This document shows, piece after piece, positions 1 through 12,200 of a stretch of DNA of 64,000 nt. The stretch spans positions 16,173-80,172 of the forward strand of contig JAIUMN010000002.1 of assembly GCA_022565555.1 (NCBI GenBank). The letters run 5' to 3'. Source of the stretch: Candidatus Altimarinota bacterium. Lineage in GTDB: Bacteria; Patescibacteriota; Gracilibacteria; BD1-5; UBA6164. Within the stretch, counting starts at the first letter, position 1, and every line of letters begins with the position of its first letter. The notes below the pieces were generated by a model. It had not been told where the DNA came from, did no database searches, and was given only the letters and a program-made list of their open reading frames with translations. The position numbers and the translations under genes were made by a program.

Positions 1-70
1 ATTGAAAGTTTTCAGTTATTTCATCCTCATCTTGAGTATTTCATAGATCCAATATACTATGTGTAATCAT
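1..70 (-). CDS. 5' end of an unknown gene, cut by window edge
   Basis: Only about 23 codons are present, starting at an ATG (plus-strand CAT at 68-70) and reading MITHSILDLGNTQDEDEI before the window ends. It begins 29 nt after the stop of the upstream methylase gene on the same strand, so it is probably the next gene of that operon. One TGA (read Gly) is already used. Too little remains to identify it. Confidence 0.5.
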
Positions 71-99
71 ATATCTCTATTATTTATAAGAGAAGTCTC

Positions 100-1260
100 T
101 TACTTCATCTTAAGTTTAAAAATTTCTCTTCCAACTATCTGTTCATCACGTTTATAGAGAAGACTTCAAGAGCGAGTGTGATGGATATTTTGGAGTTTTG
201 GAAGAAGCGGTACTATTTTAGTATACTTCTCTAGTATAGCATATATATCTGAAAAGTAAAAATATTTCCCCTTTATATCCCAAAAAGGAAAGCATATAAC
301 GATATTTCACTGAAACTTGGTTTTCTTGAGTCACTCAAAGAAATTAGTATAGATATCAAGAAGTTCTTTTTTTTCGATAGCTAGCTTTTTTTCTGTTACA
401 GAGTATTTTTGAAATATTTGCCCAAGATATCACTCTGTTATAATCGAATCACATTTTTTAATATATGGAGATGTTAAAATTTCCTTTGCATCAAGCACTG
501 AGACTCCCGAGACTTTAAGGGTGTTAAAGAAGTTTTCTTGTGTAAAAGCAATATTTTTCTTTGTTTTTTCAATATTTTCCTGAGAGATATCACTTCAATA
601 TACTTCTGAATTTCCCATAAGAATTGATTCTATAAGAACTGTTCCAAGTCCACAAAAAGGATCGTAGATTTTACTTCATCATGAGATATGTATCATCATT
701 TGAGCAAGTTTTGGAGGAAGCATCCCAACTTCCATATCGCGCGTTTTCCCGTAATCACGCTTAGAGTATGATTCTATGTCTTGAACCCATATAGTTTTTC
801 AAAAGTAATGCGTATTATTAGAGCTTATAATAAGTGTAAAATCAGTACCTCTTAGGGTGAGATTTTCTCATATAATTTGTGCTGAACTAAGGTTTTTAAA
901 ATCCTTATTAATAAAACGAGATGAAATTCAGTTATCTTTAAGTGTTTTTTTAGTTTCTATTAATATTCATTTTAAATTTTTATTATCTCATAAGATAGAA
1001 AATCCATATCGAAACTTTCCTTGAAAGTCCTCTGCATGTTTTGAGATAGATGCAGAAACATTTCATGTATAATTTGAGAAAAGTTCAATACATTTTATCG
1101 TTCCTCATATATTCTGTAATTTCTTAGTAACTTCATCTCTATTTTGAGTATCAAGTATACATATACAAGAATCTACATATTCAATACGTGTAGTAGGGAA
1201 GAGCGCAACAATTTCAGCAATTGAGAGTTTATATTCACGTCATAGTTGAAAAGCGTACAT
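100..1260 (-). CDS. Trm11/UPF0020-like RNA guanine-N2 methyltransferase
   Basis: 386 aa when TGA is Gly. The C-terminal half is a class I SAM methyltransferase: the SAM-binding motif DPFCGLGTVLIES begins near residue 200 and is followed by an acidic strand end (GSDIS). The position of the catalytic (D/N)PPY-type motif reads TEGYLG, a diverged form of the TEPYLG seen in relatives. The N-terminal half (about 190 residues) has the length expected of a THUMP-like RNA-binding region but shows no decisive motif. Families of this type place m2G in tRNA or rRNA. The exact RNA target cannot be read from the sequence. It is divergent from rnc across a 146-nt AT-rich gap. Confidence 0.75.
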
Positions 1261-1406
1261 TTTTATAGCATTAAAAATAATAGCACAATAGTATGTATTA
1301 TCTTATAATTGTACAGAAAAAAATATTTTCCTATTAGCACTTTTTTCCTTTACAAAAGAGTATAAAAAAGTAGTATCCATACATATTATTTTTATTATTT
1401 TAGAGC

Positions 1407-2132
1407 GTGGTAATAGAGAGAACAGCTTGCGAAAGCACGTATAATAAAGAAAAGATACAGAGGCTACTTGAACAAATACAAATTACCACAGAAAATTATA
1501 GTCTCTATATATTGGCATGTATCCACCGTTCCATTGTAAATGAACGTGCAAGTTATGCTCCAGAGCATAATGAGAGACTTGAGTTTCTTTGAGATGCTGT
1601 CTTGGAGCTTTCTATTACAGAACTTCTCTATACTACATTTCCTGATAAGACTGAGTGAGAGCTTACTGATATACGTTCCGCTCTCGTACGAGGAAGAAAC
1701 CTCGCGCTCATAGCTCGAAAACTTGAACTATGATCATATTTACTTCTTTGAAATGGAGAAGAAAAATCCTGAGGGCGAGAGAGTGATTATATACTTGCAA
1801 ATACCCTTGAAGCTATTATAGGGGCAATATATCTTGATAAGTGATATGGTGAATCTCATAGCTTTATAACCAGTTTTATATTTCCATCTCTCCAGGATAT
1901 ACTTGATAAAAGACTTTATAAAGATTATAAAACTCTTTTTCAAGAGGAATCACAAGCAAAGTTTGATATCACTCCACGGTATGAGGTACTTGATGAATCT
2001 TGACCTGATCATGATAAGGTGTTTATCGTATGAGCATACCTTTGAGAAAAGCTTTATGGAAAATGATCTTGAAGTAGTAAAAAGAAGGCTCAAGAAAAAG
2101 CTGCAGAAAATGCATTTAACTCACTAAACTAA
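1407..2132 (+). CDS. rnc: Ribonuclease III
   Basis: 241 aa, the usual length. The catalytic signature reads ERLEFLGDAVLEL with Gly62 encoded by TGA, and the second metal-binding element reads NTLEAIIGAIYLDKG. The C-terminal third is a double-stranded RNA-binding domain ending SKKKAQEKAAENAF, typical of the third helix of that fold. It cleaves dsRNA in rRNA maturation and RNA turnover. The start is GTG, because an in-frame TAG lies two codons upstream and no ATG precedes the conserved helix. It leads a tightly packed group with yggT, ftsW and holA; the next gene starts 4 nt after its stop. Confidence 0.95.
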
Positions 2133-2136
2133 GATT

Positions 2137-2430
2137 ATGAATACTATTATTCTCGCACTTGTACTCTTCTTATATCTTGTCCATTATATTATTATAATTG
2201 ATGTAATTCTATCTTGGCTTTCATTATTTTGACTTAGATTTCGCCCCCGTTTTATCGCACAATTCATAGATCCGATTTATACTATTATACGAAAATATAT
2301 TCCTACAACTATTTGAATGTTTGATTTAACTCCGATTATAGCACTCCTTGTTACTCTTGTTTTCCATTCACTACTCTTATCAATTTTCCCAGAGGTCTCA
2401 GATATTATTAGCTCTATTGCTTCTCGATAA
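2137..2430 (+). CDS. YggT family small membrane protein
   Basis: 97 aa with two hydrophobic blocks separated by a polar loop containing the family-typical segment R-F-I-A-Q-F-I-D-P-I-Y (about residues 38-48). YggT/Ycf19 proteins are two-segment membrane proteins found next to cell-division or cell-wall genes in many bacteria; their biochemical role is poorly known. The stop overlaps the start of ftsW (TAATG), implying translational coupling. Family call rests on size, topology and the IDPIY block. Confidence 0.75.
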
Positions 2431-3680
2431 TGCAAACTAAAAACATTGATTACAAACTTTTCTTCGCGGTTGTCGCACTTTTGATATTTGGTCTTATCAT
2501 GATAAGCTCTGTATCAGTATATGGATCTTTCCGTGTAACGAGTCAACTTGTTCAAGCTTGACTGATAGATGAAGCATATAACCACTTTTATGTACTCAGA
2601 AGTATTTCGCATTTTGTTATCGCATTACTCATAATAGGGGTTATATCAAAAGTACCATATAGATTTTTTGAAAAATATGCCTATCATATATTTTCTATCG
2701 CACTCATACTTCTTGTTGCAGTTCTTTTTGTCTGATGGTGACATCAGTGAGCACAGCGTTGGATAGATATCCCAGGACTTCCTTTCAATGTTCAGCCAAG
2801 TGAGACAATTAAGTTTGCAATCATAGTATTTCTTGCGGCATTTTTTAAAAAATATTCTTATGTTATCCATCGTTTCAAAGAGTGATTTGTCCCATTTATA
2901 CTAATTATTTGAGTAGTTTTTCTCCTGCTTGCTATGCAGCCAGATTTTTGATCTATACTTATTGTTGTCCCTGTCGCCTTTATGATGTATTTCATTGCAG
3001 GAGCTAATATAAAATATATGTTTTTAATGTTTATTTTATGATTTTTCCTTGCATTTTGAGTATATACAGCTTGAGATTATGATAGGGAAACTGGGCGTAA
3101 TCTGAATAATCTTTGATATATAACGCAGCGTATTGATAACTTTTTGGAAAATAAACAAGATGCTATAGAGAATAATAGACTTCATTATCAAACAGAGCAA
3201 GCGCTTATTGCTATATGAAGCTGATGATTTACTGGTTTAGGTTTTTGAAACTCTATCCAGAAGTTTTGATATCTTCCAGAAGTACAGTGAGATTTTATAT
3301 TTTCCGTAATAGTTGAAGAACTCGGATTTATTGGAGCATTGATACTTCTTAATCTGTATATGTATATATTTTATCGCGGAATGATGATATCTCGTTATAG
3401 TCCTGATGCATTTGCAAGTTATGCTGCAGCCTGAATATCTTGCTGGATATTTCTTCAAGCATGTATAAACATAGGGGTAAATCTCAATATTGTACCTCTT
3501 ACGTGAATCACACTTCCATTTGTAAGTTATGGGTGATCAAGTATGATTAGTATTAGTATCTGACTCGCTGTCTTACTCTCTATATCTCGACATATAGATG
3601 AAGATGAATATCATAAAAAATGGAAGCGTAAACACCGCTTTTCTCTCAGAAAAACATTTCAAAGATTTAAGCGTACATAA
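2430..3680 (+). CDS. ftsW: FtsW/RodA/SpoVE peptidoglycan glycosyltransferase
   Basis: 416 aa multi-pass SEDS protein that polymerises lipid II glycan strands. Family marks in order: the loop QPSETIKFAIIVF, QPDFGSILIVVPVAFMMY, the long extracellular loop with SGGFTGLGFGNS and LPEVQGDFIFSVIVEELGF, and the C-terminal PFVSYGGSSM. All are hallmark FtsW/RodA positions, several with TGA for Gly. FtsW and RodA are not securely separable by eye. The short basic cytoplasmic tail (KKWKRKHRFSLRK) is like FtsW. Its start shares one base with the yggT stop, and holA follows after 15 nt. Confidence 0.9.
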
Positions 3681-3695
3681 AAATAATACTTCTCA

Positions 3696-4628
3696 ATGAT
3701 ACAACTCATAACATGAAATATATCATATCTTCTTAAGCAAGAGCTTTTGAGGTGGAAGCAAGGATTTATCACAAAACATGGTGATATATGAGTATCTCAT
3801 GTTCAAGAGCTTAATGAATCTAATATACAAAGTATACGTGATACTATCTTATCAAGAAGCTTCTTTTCTGAGAAGAAACTTCTTATACTTGAAGATATAT
3901 CATTTCAAGATAGTCTTATCTTGGAAATAATAGATATTCTTCAACAAAAAGATGATGACACTATTGTACTTATCTCTTTAAGTCATGTAGATAAAAGACT
4001 TTCAAGTTATAAAAAACTACTTAAAATAGTTTCAAAGCATCAAGATTTTTCTTTCCAAACACCAGAAGAAAATTTTGGATATTTAAGGGAAAAATATAGC
4101 TCTCACTTCTCCCCATGAGCACTTCGATATCTCTTTGAAATAAAGTGAGGTGACCTCTCTAAAACACTTACTGAGATACATAAGCTTACTGAAGTGTATG
4201 ATTATATTGATAAAGATATTATTGAATCTATCATAACTCCGGAACTTAATTCATCTATTTTTACTTTGATAGATGCTTTTTTGAACCGTAATTCAAAGAT
4301 ATTTTTTAACGAATTAAGATCTTTATTTGCAAATGAAAACTTCTACCTTATATCTCAATCATTTCTTTCTAATATACGATTACATCTTTATATTGAGTAT
4401 CTTAAGAGTAACTCAGTTCCCAATACAGATATTATAGATATTTTAAAGCTTTGAAATCGATCATTTCTAGTATCAAAGACTTATAGGCAAAAGTATAAAG
4501 AAATTTTTAGTTTATATATAGATCTTATAGATTTTGATTCCTCTATGAAGCGTTGAAAAATTGCCACTCAAGGTGATGAGGATTTAGCTCTTTTCTATAC
4601 ACAAATATTTTTACGATATTTCTCCTAG
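3696..4628 (+). CDS. holA: DNA polymerase III delta subunit
   Basis: 310 aa, close to the family norm. The protein has the delta-subunit layout: an N-terminal degenerate AAA+ region (LILEDISF..., DDDTIVLISLSHVDKR), the GGDLSKTLTEIHKL segment that resembles the conserved G-D-L-x-x-(L/I)-x-x-E-(I/L)-x-K-L element, and a C-terminal helical collar with the S-I-F-x-L-x-D-A pattern and S-x-F-L-S-N-I-R-L. It loads the sliding clamp as part of the clamp-loader complex. No Walker A is present, as expected for delta. Its last 18 nt overlap the end of the convergent dus gene. Confidence 0.88.
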
Positions 4629-5639
4629 TCATGGTCTTTTTTGAAGACTTACTTGAAAAGAAGTACGTATATCGTTAATAGTCTCTTTTGTTTCATCTAT
4701 AGACTCAGTAGTAACAAGTCTCTTTCTATACTCTTTTACTCCAGGGAAGCTCTTAAGGTACTGTACAAGATGCTTTCGTATCTCAAGTGATCCTTTTCGT
4801 TCTCATTTTGTTGCAACAAGCTGAGAGGCATGAAACTCCATTGCTAAAAGCATTTCTTCAAGTGTCGGTTGATATACGTTATTGAGAGTATATTTTTTCT
4901 CTTCATCACTGAGATGATTTTCTCATAAAAAACACCAAGGATTTCAAAAGCTACATCTTCATATCATAAAGCCATCAAGATTTTGAACTTTTTTCATTCC
5001 ATCAGTATAGCTTAGTACATCACCATTACATATTACTGGTATATCGAGATTTCTTTTGAGTTCATATATATTTGTAAAGTCAGCTTTTCATGTATAAGCT
5101 TGTTTTGCTGTTCGTCAATGTATCGTTATCAGCTTTGCTCACGCCTTTTGAAGTCACTGTGCAAATGCAATAAGGTCTTGATTTCCATCAAAGCTTAAGC
5201 GTGTTTTTACTGAAACTGGGAGGCTCGTAGATTCATCAAGAGCTTTGACGATATCAAATGCAGTTTGTTCGTTTATAAGTAGGCTTGATCCGTGACCAGA
5301 ACGAACAACTTTTTTTGCGGGGCAGCCCATGTTAATATCTATCCCAGAAACTCCGTAGGACTCTATGATCTTTGCAGCTTCTGCAAACTTCTTAGGATCT
5401 TTTCAAAATATCTGAACTATAAGCGGCTTTTCTATCTCTTTATGTGGCAGTACGCTTCCTGCAAGAAACTTTGAATGAACGAGTCCGTCTGCGCTATAGA
5501 ATTCTGATATACAATATATATGTGGGGCTATACGCTTCATAGATTGCCTATAGGCACTATCACCATATCCATCCATAGGGGCAAGAAATGCGAGTTTTCA
5601 ATGTTTTTCTATTTGTTCGTTCCAGAAGTTTTTATTCAT
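4611..5639 (-). CDS. dus: tRNA-dihydrouridine synthase
   Basis: 342 aa. FMN-dependent TIM-barrel enzyme reducing uridine in the tRNA D-loop. Visible motifs: LAPMDGYGDSAYRQ near the N-terminus, DINMGCPAKKV with the catalytic Cys at about residue 106, the strand SVKTRLSF, the HGRTAKQAYTG phosphate/RNA-contact block, and GFMIGRCSFGNPW. The start is uncertain: an in-frame ATG 12 nt upstream (5651) is also possible, and the frame stays open further upstream without convincing coding character. The 3' end reads through one TGA and stops at TAA inside holA, giving an 18-nt tail-to-tail overlap. Confidence 0.93.
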
Positions 5640-5851
5640 AAATGCTGTCATTACTCCGAAGCCCCTTTTACTTCTATGAAAGTCAAAAAAGAAGGGAGAT
5701 ATGAGACAGAGTTTTTTTAAGGATATAATTTTCTTCCGCATTATATACAAAAATATATTTTTTCTAGTTTTTATAAAACTTGTCAACGAAAAATATTTGC
5801 TCATATAAAATTATAATGCTACTATTGAAGAGTAATTTTTATAAATACTGT

Positions 5852-6358
5852 ATGAACATATCAGAACTCTTTACATCAAAAACAGAAGCACGTGATATAC
5901 TAAAAGATCGATATAATCTTCCTAAAAGAAGTAAAGTTCTTATCGCATTATCATTTACTGATAGTGATATAACAAATTTTCTACTTCCATGACTTGAAGT
6001 TTTACCAGTCAACTTTATAATATTTGGGAAATGAATTTCTACTATCCAGGCAAAAAATATTACCTATATTGACTCAAAAGAAAACTTTGATATGATGTGA
6101 GTAGATGCGATATTTTGAAATTGTGAAGATATCATCCTTGAAAAAAAGATGCGTCTCTGAGTGGTACCAATTATGAATCAGAAAAATTATCTTTGAAAAA
6201 TACTTTCTGAGTTTCAGCCAGCAAGATGAGAGGGGAATGCGTATCTTTATGAAGATAATTCTCCTTGGTCTGCTTATTACGCTCTTATACGCTATATAGA
6301 AAATCATAATTTCCCATACGACAATAGAAATCTTGTAAAAAATGTTGTATGAATGTAA
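5852..6358 (+). CDS. Unknown 168-aa protein, faintly glycosyltransferase-like
   Basis: The protein reads from ATG at 5852 with eight in-frame TGA glycines. It starts MNISELFTSKTEARDILKDRY and contains two Rossmann-like strand-turn blocks (KVLIALSFTDSDITNFLLPGL, LEVLPVNFIIFGKG) and a block VDAIFGNCEDII / GVVPIMNQKNY. The order 'strand, surveillance of a numeric quantity, Gly-rich turn, ...GVVPI' resembles the C-terminal half of GT-B starch/glycogen synthases. It is far too short for such an enzyme and the resemblance is weak. The last 10 nt overlap the start of the next gene, so the two are probably co-translated. Confidence 0.6.
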
Positions 6359-6891
6359 ATATTCCTATCTGAACTTACAATGAATCACCTTTGATAGGTG
6401 ATTTTATATGACCACCAAATATCAAATGAATAATTCAAGATATTTTAGATATAAATTATTGAGATTTTGATGAGCAAATTATTGAACTTGCAAGGATGCA
6501 ATTTCCCAACATATGAAATAACTTTACAGTAAGAGATGACTGAAGTATTTATAAAGTATTTATAGATGGGGGATATATCCGTTTATTAAAACGTGGCAAT
6601 AATACTTTATATATTGATATGATTCAAATGCCATGAAAATGAATTCAGGGTGTATTAGAATGTATTACTTTTGCAGTTGATAATTGACTATCGTTACTTG
6701 AATGAAAGATTCAGCCACAGAAAAAAAATTCAACACAAAGAACAAAGATTTTATCTGAATTTTATAGTAATTTTTGATTTACTATATTAGCGTGAGAGAA
6801 GATAGAGCTTAAGCTGAATCATGAAAATAAACACGTTTTAGTAAATAAATTAAAGTATTATCTGGAAAATTGAAAATGGTTTCGTTCTTAG
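6349..6891 (+). CDS. Unknown 180-aa protein, possible GNAT-like fold
   Basis: 180 aa from the ATG at 6349, which lies inside the end of the preceding gene (10-nt overlap). The middle reads YIDMIQMPGKGIQGVLECITFAVD followed by a strand, then KILSEFYSNFGFTILAGEK. The order 'basic-Gly turn, helix, strand, (F)Y-x-x-F-G-F' resembles motif A and motif B of GNAT acyltransferases. No substrate can be named. A strong hairpin-and-T-run terminator follows 37 nt after the TAG stop, closing this two-gene unit. Real coding is supported by consistent TGA-for-Gly use and the tight overlap. Confidence 0.65.
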
Positions 6892-6917
6892 AAATTAAGC
6901 ATAAAAACAAAAAATTT

Positions 6918-6943
6918 TTGACAACTCATACTTTGCCTATAAA
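6918..6943 (+). promoter_or_regulatory. Candidate topA promoter overlapping the terminator
   Basis: TTGACA at 6918-6923 is a perfect -35 box. The best -10 match, TATAAA at 6938-6943, gives a short 14-bp spacer and lies within the terminator stem. TAAAGT two bases later gives 16 bp but is a poor -10. The hairpin would then be transcribed in part as the topA leader. Tentative. Confidence 0.3.
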
Positions 6944-6961
6944 GTAGGCAAAGTATTTTTT
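6928..6961 (+). terminator. Rho-independent terminator after the 5852/6349 gene pair
   Basis: Perfect 12-bp stem (ATACTTTGCCTA / TAGGCAAAGTAT) with a 5-nt loop, then a run of T. It sits only 12 nt before the topA start codon, so any topA promoter must lie in or upstream of the hairpin, or topA must be read from partial read-through. Confidence 0.85.
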
Positions 6962-6972
6962 ATAGAAAAGCT

Positions 6973-9249
6973 ATGGCAAAAAACTTAGTAATTGTGGAGT
7001 CTCCATCAAAAGGGAAGACAATAGAGAAGTTCTTATGACCTGATTATAAAGTAGTTGCCTCTATGTGACATATACGTGATCTTCCTCAAAAAACACTTGG
7101 TATCGATATAGAGAATGGCTTCATGCCTGTTTATGAAATATCTGAATGAAAAGTTAAAACTGTAAATGAGCTTAAAAAACTCGCTAAAAAACATGATAGT
7201 GTCCTGATAGCAACAGATGAGGATAGGGAAGGGGAGGCGATAGGATGGCATCTATGCCATGCCCTGTCACTCAATCCAGCGGAAACAAAGCGTATCGTCT
7301 TTCATGAGATAACTAAGACAGCAATTACAAAAGCTATTGAAGCACCTCGTACACTTGATATTGCGCTTGTTGATGCTCAACAGGCTCGCAGACTTCTTGA
7401 TAGACTTGTATGATACAAGGTTTCTCCGATACTTTGGCAAAAAATACGAAAATGACTCTCAGCTTGAAGAGTTCAGTCAGTAGCTGTAAAGCTTATAGTT
7501 GAGCGTGAACGTGAGATACAAGCATTTATTCCGAAAGAAAGTTGGGCGCTTAAAGCTGAGCTTAACCATCAAGGAAAAACTTTTAAAGCTGAGTTTCATA
7601 AGCTTGATGGAAAAGTAAAGAAACTTCTTTCTCAGGCTGATACTGAAAAACTTCTTTCGGTGCTATGAAGTGATATTAATAAATTAAGTGCGAAAAAAAA
7701 TAGTAAAAATACTCTTGAGCTACATTCATCTCTCAAGCTTGATTTTATACTCAAGGAAAGCATAGTCAAAGACTCAAAAAGAAGTCCGTGAGCACCTTTT
7801 ACCACTTCCACTCTTCAGCAAGAAGCTTCTCGAAAGTATGGATTTTCCGTAAAGCAAACTATGAGTGTAGCGCAGAAATTGTATGAAGGTATGGACTTAT
7901 GAAATGGTGAGCGAGAAGGACTTATAACTTATATGAGAACTGATAGTCTTTTTCTCTCAGATCTTGCTAAAAAACAAGCCGCTTCAGTAATAGAAGAGCA
8001 TTTTTGAAAAGAGTACCAAAAAACTCGTAATTACAAAACAAAGTCTTCATGAGCTCAAGAAGCTCATGAAGCTATCAGGCCAACAAACCTTGCTCGAACT
8101 CCTGAGAGTCTCAAATGAGCACTTGATCCACAACAATATAAGCTCTATACATTGATATGGAAGCGTACTCTTGCGAGCCAAATGGAAGATGCGATTGTTG
8201 AAGTAACAAGTTATCATTTAAGTCCAAGTATTGCAGAGTCTCAAAGTTGGCTTGCAAAATGAGAAGTAATACGTTTTGATGGATTTATGAAGCTTTATAT
8301 CGAATGAAATGATGATGAAGAGGAAGAAGTTGATGACTGACTCCTTCCACTTATGTCCGAATGAGATATAGCAGTTTCACAAAATATATCTTGATTACAG
8401 AATTTTTCTCGACCCCCAGCTCGTTATACTGAAGCTAGCCTTGTAAAAAAACTTGAATCTGAAGGCATAGGAAGACCATCGACTTATGCCCCAACTATCT
8501 CAACTATTATCGATAGAGGTTATGTTGAAAAAAATGATAAAAAACAGCTTGAACCAACAGAAATTGCTCCTATAGTAAATGATTTTCTTGAAGAACATTT
8601 CAAAGATATGATGCAGTATAGCTTTACAAAAAATATTGAAGAAGAGTTTGACAAAGTTGCTGAATGAAAGCTAGAATATCAAGTTATGCTTGAGAAATTT
8701 TACACCTGAAGTCTTCAAAAAAATATTACTTCTGCAACAGAGAATGCTGAAAAAATAGTTCAAAAAGTTTGAAGAAAGTGCCCAAGTTGTAAAGAGTGAG
8801 ACCTTATATATAAATTCTCAAAAGGTGGGAAGTTCATAGGCTGTTCTAATTATCCGGAATGTAAGCATATAGAACAACCTGAAGAGGAAAAAACAGCCCT
8901 TGATGCTCTTAAGGCAAAATATGAAGGAAGACCATGTCCTGACTGAGTTGAAGGAACTATTGTAGTTAAGACGGGGAGATTTTGACCATTCCTTGCTAGT
9001 AGTGAGTACCCGAGAGTTAAATGGATAGGAAAGATAAAATCAGAGAAAGATGAACTTCTTGAAGAGATACTTCAAAAGAGATGACTTCTTGTAGATGAAG
9101 AAACAGGAGAGGAAATGGTAGTAAAGTGATCAAAACGTTGACCATTCCTTGCCGCAAAACGTTATCCTGAAGTTAAGATAGCAAAAAATATTCCAAAAGA
9201 TGTTTGGGAAGAACTGAATAATCGACTTACTGAAAACACTGAAGCTTAA
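6973..9249 (+). CDS. topA: DNA topoisomerase I
   Basis: 758 aa type IA topoisomerase that relaxes negative supercoils. The N-terminal Toprim domain opens with [17 protein letters not shown] and carries the metal-binding [14 protein letters not shown]. The catalytic tyrosine is Tyr320 in LITYMRTDS, matching the E. coli position closely. Later blocks include [18 protein letters not shown] and [12 protein letters not shown]. The C-terminal tail has one intact four-Cys zinc ribbon (CPSC ... GCSNYPEC) and two further ribbon repeats that have lost their cysteines (RPCPDG..., [15 protein letters not shown]). The stop codon sits inside the downstream terminator stem. Confidence 0.97.
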
Positions 9250-9264
9250 GCTTCAGTGTTTTTT
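9235..9264. terminator. Bidirectional terminator spanning the topA stop codon
   Basis: Perfect 26-bp palindrome without loop bases (arms AACACTGAAGCTT and AAGCTTCAGTGTT) followed by a T run on the plus strand. The topA TAA lies at its centre, and the convergent large gene ends at 9263 in the T run, so one element can serve both transcripts. Confidence 0.8.
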
Positions 9265-12200
9265 ACTCTGCTGCAATTTGTTGATCTGGACTTATTATTT
9301 TTTTAACTCTTTGACTTTGTTCTAATACTAATAGTTTAGTATTTCTAAGTCGTATAAATGCTTCTCATTTTTCATTAACTCAGATTTTATATTCTCAATC
9401 ACTATAATTATCTGTTCCATCACCTCTAGTATTTCAAAAAATTATTTTATCATCCGGAATTCATATACTATCATTTCTGCGTCGTACCTTTATTTGATGA
9501 ATATAAGTATCTATATCGGAATCTCGGACTTTCTCTATATTGTTTAAGAAAAATCTCGAATTCTTTGGTGTCATTGAAAATTTATTTTGTATATTTTCTA
9601 TAGTATAGGGGATTCATTTTACTATTTTACTAGCAAATATAAAAGGTACTTTTAGTATCTTAGCTGTTTTTGGAGTAAATTCTTCAAGAGCAGCAATTCT
9701 ATTAAAGGCTTTGAGAGTAGAATTATATTGCTTTTGAAGTTCTTTTATATTTTTTACCTTTATTCATAATTTTTCTCTTTCTTCTGCATTTTTCAATGCT
9801 TTATTATACTTCTCTTTCTTCTTTTTTAATCTTCTGTAATCATCTTTCCATTGTCATCTTACAAGTCCAGATCAAAGCATCTTAGCCCATCTATTGAGTA
9901 AAAGAATTATTGGAAGTAAAGCTCAGGTAAGTATGATTACTTTATTTTTATCTACAAGTTCAGGCTTTTGAATCCTATCAGTTACTCGCTCTTGATTTCC
10001 GTTATATCTAAAAAAGGCCCTTCGTAATTCATCACTTCAAGATAATTCCGTCGTTGTTGGGAAGTATGAAGTACTTATATTATGATTTCTTAAAAATTCC
10101 TTCAACTCAGAGTCTCTGTGTAGCCTATATATTTCCTCACTAAATTCAGTATTTCATTGAGTGTTTGAAATACGTTCCAATGTTGACTCTAATGATTGAA
10201 GTATTGTTATATCCTCAATCGTAATATCCGGATGAGATATGTATACCTGAAGTATCTCTAAATATCTCTCTAGATGTCGACGAAATGTCCATTCATTATA
10301 TATAGTTTGCCCGAGCCTATTATTTTGTATAACAGGATATCATATACCTACATCTCCATATCTTTGTCTTATTATATCTAGAAAACGTAATATATGATTT
10401 TCAGCAAATATTATTTTTTGAACACGTTCTCACTTATGATTTGCTAGTATAACAGCGTTATCAAAATCTAATAGCTCTACTTCTGATATATCACCTCAAG
10501 CTCTTATAAATTGTTCGATAATATTATTAAGTAAACTACTGCTTACTCTTTCTTCCATCACAAGTAATTCAAGTATTTTTCATACTATATTACTATTACT
10601 CCCATCATTGAGGCGTAATAATTGCATCAAAAGTCATTCTATTGACCTATGGTTTTGTGGATCTGTATTGAGTTCATTAAATAATTGACGTACTATTTCT
10701 ATATCTTCATTAACTCTTTCAGGATATGTTTGAGCTATATTATCAATATATATTTTTAGTTCCAGTAGTCTATTATCTCAACTTGATTCACCAAGGACAA
10801 ATGATAAATATTGATATACTACTCCTCACGGTTGCAGATTAGCTCCTCATACTCATCGCAATACAGGATATCTTACCTGAAAATCACCCATAGAATTTAT
10901 ACGTGGAAAACTATGCGGTATAGTAATTCAAATACCTTCTAACTCCTCAATTATTCAGGTATTTTCTCTTATGTAAGCAGTTATTTCATCATAAATATTA
11001 CTCCATCAACTTTGTTCTAAATTATATACTAAGTCTTTTGCACCTCTTCTTGATGCAAAGTGAGTCTGAAGTCACCATATAAATTCTCTATAAAATTGAT
11101 TACAAGATTCGCAAGGATTTACATATGATTCATTTGCCAAAATGAAAGCAAGCATTCCACGTACCATATCATTTGTGGTAACTGATTCTATTAACTCCAT
11201 ATCTAAACTTCTATTTCAGTTTGCTTCATAGAGGACAAGATTGTTACTTGGAAGTTGTCGTATAAGATCAATATAATTTTTGATATCTCTCGTTGCTATA
11301 ATGATACTATCACCAGGAATAAGGCGAGATTTTCCAAGTGTACTCGGTGATAAAAAATACTCAGCAAATTGATTTCTCTGAACACTTGTGAAGTCTCTGA
11401 GATATTCTGCATATTCTCTATCAAGCTGTATTTCAAGTTGTGTGAGTAACTGTGTCGGTACACCTCTTCAAAATACTACCACCTCTACAAATGGTCTATC
11501 ATCTTGAAGTCTTAGTAATTCTATATATTCTCTTTCACGCTGCCAGAGATATCTATTAAACCATCTTTCTATTATTGTAAGACTTTCTTCATCTACTCAA
11601 TAAAACGGTATAGCGGCGTTGATATTTGTCGCTCCATCATTCCAGCTTGCTCATCCTGCAGCTTGATATCAGAACATTTGATGAGCTCTTGAGTGGATAC
11701 TATATATATCATCAATAACACCTCTTTCTTCATCAGTAAGTTCTGATATATGTTTTCCAAATACTTGGAGAGATATTTCGCTTAAATATCTCGCTTGCAC
11801 GTCATCTCAAATTCCTGCATAGATAAAGCTTTGTGGAAGTATATTTTGAAGTATTTCTCATCTCACACCTATTGCGTGCATTGATTCAACTCGTACTCTA
11901 GGCTCTATAAGTGAGGTGAAATAAAATCATCTTCCGCTTAAATGTGCTTCTTGGTAATTTTTTCCAACTAGAAATGGATAGAGGAAACGTACCCTCATCT
12001 CCATTTGTCTTCTTCCGAGAGCACTGCACATATCTGATTCTCAAACTTGAAGTCAATCAATTACTACACTCCCACTTATCGAAATCGTACTATCTTGATA
12101 GATGCGAATCGTATCGTCGCCGATACCTTGACTAATACTTAAAGGTACTCAGTTTATCTCTATATCAATAATGTCTCAAAAATGTCTAATATTTTCTCTT

